DNA of 8,714 bases, from the NCBI GenBank assembly GCA_025997415.1, contig BNUO01000080.1:1-8714 (forward strand). Direction: 5' to 3'. This DNA is from Campylobacterota bacterium (lineage in GTDB: Bacteria > Campylobacterota > Campylobacteria > Campylobacterales > SZUA-545). This document shows positions 6,616 through 8,714 of this stretch, piece after piece (position 1 is the stretch's first letter; every line of letters begins with the position of its first letter). Position numbers and translations under genes: made by a program. The notes below the pieces were generated by a model. It saw nothing but the letters and a program-made list of their open reading frames with translations, was not told the DNA's origin and made no database searches.

Positions 6616-7401
6616 ATGAATAAATTGATATGTTCGGTGTGCATATTTGACACCAGATCATTTACGGACAAATTAAGGTTCTTTTCTCAAGCTGATGATA
6701 CTGATTTTATTGAACTCATTAAAGTATTGTCTCAAAATGGATTGCTGTTGGCTTCGGAATTGGACAAAGACAATAACTTCTACTTTAACTCGACGGGCGA
6801 TGGATTTATAACGATTTTTTTTGGCGATCACTCTTCCGTAAAATGTTATTTATTTAGCTTGATACTGAGTAAAATCAATAAAGATGAATGCACCAAGTTC
6901 AAAGAAAAAAAGAACATGGAAATCAAATTTGGCATTGGTATGGAGTTTGGATATGTGGAAAAAATAGAGATCAATTCAAGCGCCTATAAAATTGTTACAT
7001 ATATTGGAGATGTAGTAAATATCGCCTCAAGAATTGAGACAGAGACAAAAAAACATTTTAGCGCCGATATAATGATGGGAGAAAATATGAATAAAGATAT
7101 TGTAAAAAAATTATTCAATATAGACTATGAGGAGATAGTGGAGAAAGTAAAAATAAGCAGTAATATGAAAAATGTTATCAAGTATTTGAATATGTTGCAT
7201 TCAATCAATCACAAAATGCTATTAACATTTTTATCCGAACATATGCTCAAAGGAGTTGAAAAACAAGTATCGCTCTTTCGCGTATCACCATCACTAGCGA
7301 AAAGAGACAGCAAGTATTTTCATAATTTTATAAAAAAGTGTACAAAGCGCCTCGATATTGATTCAACAAAGATATATAAAATCATCAAAGATGGAATATA
7401 A
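6616..7401 (+). CDS. Stand-alone class III nucleotide cyclase-like protein
   Basis: Class III cyclases make cyclic nucleotides such as cAMP or cGMP from NTPs. This 261-residue protein has the core landmarks in order. IFDTRSFT (10-17) holds the first metal aspartate, Asp12. STGDGFITIFFG (59-70) holds the second, Asp62. FGIGMEFG (105-112) is the central strand. YIGDVVNIASR (129-139) includes Asn135 and Arg139, the ribose and phosphate contacts. LKGVEKQVSLFRV (211-223) closes the domain. The lysine that normally selects adenine, four residues before Asp62, is Asn58, and its partner position is Thr128, so the base used is uncertain. No membrane helix or sensor domain is seen. About 40 residues between the core and LKGV, and the basic C-terminal 35, are unassigned. 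The ATG has AGGAG (6606-6610) 5 nt upstream. The gene is AT-rich (13 G+C in bases 7081-7140, against 37 of 60 in pstB 6241-6300), suggesting transfer. The 40-bp gap contains TAATAAT (6583-6589), a possible -10. Confidence 0.75.
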   Translation: MNKLICSVCIFDTRSFTDKLRFFSQADDTDFIELIKVLSQNGLLLASELDKDNNFYFNSTGDGFITIFFGDHSSVKCYLFSLILSKINKDECTKFKEKKNMEIKFGIGMEFGYVEKIEINSSAYKIVTYIGDVVNIASRIETETKKHFSADIMMGENMNKDIVKKLFNIDYEEIVEKVKISSNMKNVIKYLNMLHSINHKMLLTFLSEHMLKGVEKQVSLFRVSPSLAKRDSKYFHNFIKKCTKRLDIDSTKIYKIIKDGI

Positions 7402-7431
7402 AAGTAGCGCACCGCAATGTTAAAACGGGCA

Positions 7432-7504
7432 AACACAGATGTTTCGCTAACGCTCAACATGACAAACGCTCTGTCATACGAGGCGAAGCCGAAGTATCTG
7501 TGTT
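7432..7504. repeat. Diverged copy of the palindromic repeat (copy 1)
   Basis: Outer arms AACACAGAT (7432-7440) and ATCTGTGTT (7496-7504) are perfect inverted repeats. The inner hairpin ATGACA-aacgctc-TGTCAT (7459-7477) has exactly the same loop as copy 2. The outer arms differ from the GATTCTTC ends of the other copies, so this is either a variant or a chimera. Confidence 0.6.
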
Positions 7505-7510
7505 AGTCTT

Positions 7511-7581
7511 TAGATTCTTCACTTCGTTCAGAATGACAAACGCTCTGTCATTCTGAGGCTGCTTTTGAGCCGAAGAATCTA
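7511..7581. repeat. Palindromic interspersed repeat (copy 2, complete)
   Basis: TAGATTCTTC (7511-7520) pairs perfectly with GAAGAATCTA (7572-7581). Inside, TCAGAATGACA (7528-7538) pairs with TGTCATTCTGA (7546-7556) around a 7-nt loop. The right arm contains a further small hairpin, GGCT...AGCC (7557-7571). The whole 71-bp unit could fold into a long stem and has the size and shape of a non-autonomous MITE or REP-like element. Sequences of this family are, from memory, scattered widely through unrelated bacterial genomes. Confidence 0.8.
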
Positions 7582-7606
7582 AAAACAAATACAGAGATTT
7601 TTCGCA

Positions 7607-7655
7607 TGCGCCTTCGGCGCACGCGACCATACTTTCTTGTGTAAACAAGAAAGTA
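7607..7655. repeat. Two adjacent small hairpins
   Basis: TGCGCC-ttc-GGCGCA (7607-7621) is a 6-bp G+C stem. TACTTTCTTGT-gtaa-ACAAGAAAGTA (7630-7655) is an 11-bp A+T-rich stem with a 4-nt loop. Neither is followed by a T-run. The second matches a hairpin I recognise as recurring in intergenic repeats of many proteobacteria, but that is recollection, not a search. Confidence 0.6.
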
Positions 7656-7668
7656 GGCAAAGAAATTA

Positions 7669-7792
7669 CCACGCGGTTGCACTGTCCTAACGGATACCCT
7701 TGCATTTTGCTTTGTCTGCGGGACGCTTCGACTTTGGGGATCTCGCGTCTTATCCTTGACAAAGCAAAATGCTTCGGCAGTGCAAAGCGTGG
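7669..7792. repeat. 124-bp nested palindrome, possible miniature mobile element
   Basis: Three sets of arms are nested. CCACGC (7669-7674) pairs with GCGTGG (7787-7792). TTGCACTG (7677-7684) pairs with CAGTGCAA (7778-7785). GCATTTTGCTTTGTC (7702-7716) pairs perfectly with GACAAAGCAAAATGC (7758-7772). The central loop has a further GACGC (7722-7726) and GCGTC (7745-7749). No open frame of its own is evident, so it looks like a non-autonomous element or a structured RNA. Confidence 0.7.
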
Positions 7793-7799
7793 GAATAGG

Positions 7800-7905
7800 G
7801 ATTCTTCGCTTCGCTCAGAATGACAATGCAACACCTGTCATTCTGAAGGAGCGCGGAGCAGTAGCTTCCGCAGGAAGCGTTACTGCGGAGAGCGACTGAA
7901 GAATC
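7800..7905. repeat. Palindromic interspersed repeat (copy 3, long right arm)
   Basis: GATTCTTC (7800-7807) pairs with GAAGAATC (7898-7905), and TCAGAATGACA (7815-7825) with TGTCATTCTGA (7836-7846). The right arm carries an insertion with its own hairpins, GCAGTA (7858-7863) with TACTGC (7881-7886) and CTTCC with GGAAG (7865-7877). It is the same family as copy 2, expanded on one side. Confidence 0.75.
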
Positions 7906-7915
7906 TGTGTTTGAT

Positions 7916-7959
7916 TAGATTCTTCACTTCGTTCAGAATGACATGTGTATGTCATTCTG
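7916..7959. repeat. Palindromic interspersed repeat (copy 4, right arm truncated)
   Basis: Bases 7916-7943 are identical over 28 positions to the left arm of copy 2 (7511-7538). The inner hairpin CAGAATGACAT-gtgt-ATGTCATTCTG (7934-7959) is perfect, but the outer right arm is missing. It ends 13 nt beyond the stop codon of the surface protein gene and could fold in that transcript; there is no T-run after it on the - strand. Confidence 0.7.
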
Positions 7960-7972
7960 CCAAACGCAATTA

Positions 7973-8714
7973 CTATTTCTTTACCGCAAACATACCATCA
8001 ACGGTTGCTCCGCCTGTTCCGGTGCTGATTACCTTAAATGTGCCGCCTATTGCTTCTGCGCCACTACCATAGAACTTGCCTTGCAAAGTGCCGCTTGCAC
8101 CAGCCCCTGCGCCAAACCCGCTGCCCAAATCCGTTAGACTACCGCTAATGCCATCTTTATTCGCCGAACCGGTAACGCCTAGAAACCAACGATCAGTCCA
8201 ATTATTTCCTCCGACGGTAAACTCAAATACTCCGCTAAGCGCATTGGTTGGACTGCCGAAATCAATGCCTATGCTAAGGGCTAGACCATCATTGTGGGGG
8301 TCGATGCGTGCAAAAGTCCCATTGTTATAGCTGACCACCCCGTCTATGACAGCACCGGCAACACCGCCGAAATATACTGTCGTACCGGTACCGCTATTTA
8401 TCATTCCTTGCACTACGCTTGGATCTGTAATAACGCCATTGATATAGCCGCCTAATATCTTGTCTGTGTTTGCACCGACAGATTGAGTGTAGTCCAGCAT
8501 ATCATCACTTACATACAGACCCCAGTCCAGATATGGATCTATTGTCGGACTCAAACTCGAACTAACCGGATCTCCACCATAAGGCGGCGTTGTCAATAAC
8601 GGATCAGTACTCCAGTAATCCCATACAGGAGCTGGCGGAGGTGGAGGAGGCGTAGGCAGTTCAACGATTGGTGGAGCGATCTGTTCCACCTCTCTTATAA
8701 TCTCGTTGGCAACA
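7973..8714 (-). CDS. Surface protein with TbpB-like C-terminal domain (C-terminal part, runs off the right edge)
   Basis: The frame is open from the right edge to a TAG at 7975-7973, giving 246 residues with no stop upstream, so the GTG near 8689 is not the true start. A proline-rich linker (VELPTPPPPPPAPVWDYW) leads into a Thr/Ser/Gly-rich beta region. The C-terminal 120 residues contain LSIGIDFGSP, LSGVFEFTVGG and WFLGVTGSANKDGISGSL. They end with GTLQGKFYGSGAEAIGGTF and GMFAVKK. The pattern G.FYG..AE.[IL]GG.F near the end is typical of the TbpB-like beta-barrel of transferrin-binding and related surface proteins, which also occurs at the C terminus of large FecR-domain or adhesin-like proteins in Campylobacterota. 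Outer-membrane or cell-surface location is likely. Ligand and full architecture cannot be seen. There are no cysteines, and the gene faces the repeat cluster tail-on. Confidence 0.65.
   Translation of the reverse strand, partial: VANEIIREVEQIAPPIVELPTPPPPPPAPVWDYWSTDPLLTTPPYGGDPVSSSLSPTIDPYLDWGLYVSDDMLDYTQSVGANTDKILGGYINGVITDPSVVQGMINSGTGTTVYFGGVAGAVIDGVVSYNNGTFARIDPHNDGLALSIGIDFGSPTNALSGVFEFTVGGNNWTDRWFLGVTGSANKDGISGSLTDLGSGFGAGAGASGTLQGKFYGSGAEAIGGTFKVISTGTGGATVDGMFAVKK

Larger units (their letters stand above)
7402..7972. other. Non-coding repeat-rich spacer
   Basis: No credible gene lies between the cyclase-like gene and the surface protein gene. Most of it is palindromic repeat DNA, listed separately. 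The first 30 bases are unstructured and contain no visible terminator for the cyclase-like gene. The last 13 bases abut the stop codon of the surface protein. An open frame on the - strand from 7834 to 7454 encodes only translated repeats, of the HSERSEESLF and FVILNEVKNL type that recur as spurious proteins in many genomes. Confidence 0.85.

Noticed and set aside
6616..7401. A complete Pycsar anti-phage system
   Set aside because: Only a cyclase-like gene is present; no TIR, membrane effector or cyclic-nucleotide-binding partner lies beside it in the window.
7454..7834. 126-codon open frame on the - strand within the spacer
   Set aside because: It is a translation of the palindromic repeats (HSERSEESLF and FVILNEVKNL type peptides), lacks a plausible ribosome-binding site and spans several independent elements.
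7432..7959. CRISPR array
   Set aside because: The repeats are palindromic, unequal in length and spaced irregularly, with no uniform spacers and no cas genes in the window.
7934..7959. Intrinsic terminator for the surface protein gene
   Set aside because: The hairpin is perfect but no T-run follows on the - strand, and the same sequence is part of a repeat family found elsewhere in the spacer.
8687..8689. GTG as the start of the surface protein
   Set aside because: The frame continues upstream to the window edge without a stop, no ribosome-binding site precedes the GTG, and the protein would begin in a linker without an export signal.

Overview
The window looks like bacterial chromosome, most probably from the Campylobacterota (epsilonproteobacterial) lineage. 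That placement is inferred from the style of the proteins: the PhoR-type sensor with an extracytoplasmic domain, the small DUF4405-like membrane protein, and the surface protein with a TbpB-like C-terminal domain. No rRNA or marker gene is present to confirm it.

Bases 1-6575 hold a compact, divergent phosphate-starvation locus. On the + strand is the high-affinity phosphate importer pstS-pstC-pstA-pstB: periplasmic binding protein, two permeases and the ATPase. On the - strand, reading away from it, are phoU, a PhoB/OmpR-type response regulator and a PhoR-type histidine kinase. A DUF4405-like membrane protein that runs off the left edge follows on the same strand. Both arms are tightly packed, with 4- or 13-nt overlaps or 6-12 nt gaps. 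The 136-bp region between phoU and pstS carries two oppositely oriented Pho-box-like sites, each followed after 10 nt by a -10-like hexamer. This suggests that each arm is controlled by the regulator encoded here. The expected circuit is that Pst imports phosphate, PhoU relays transporter status to the kinase, and the kinase and regulator turn on both arms when phosphate is scarce.

Bases 6576-8714 look different. A 261-residue stand-alone class III nucleotide-cyclase-like protein starts 40 nt after pstB, in visibly AT-richer DNA. It is followed by about 530 bp of non-coding DNA packed with palindromic repeats: four copies of a GATTCTTC...GAATGACA-type element, two small hairpins and one 124-bp nested palindrome. 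The right end holds the C-terminal part of a surface protein on the - strand, with a proline-rich linker and a glycine-rich TbpB-like domain.

The hexamer CGATCG is very frequent up to the end of pstB (about 25 copies by eye) and was not seen afterwards. This supports a boundary between the conserved phosphate locus and an accessory segment. The points most worth following are the orphan cyclase with an altered base-recognition position, the mirror-symmetric Pho promoter, the CGATCG abundance and the repeat cluster.
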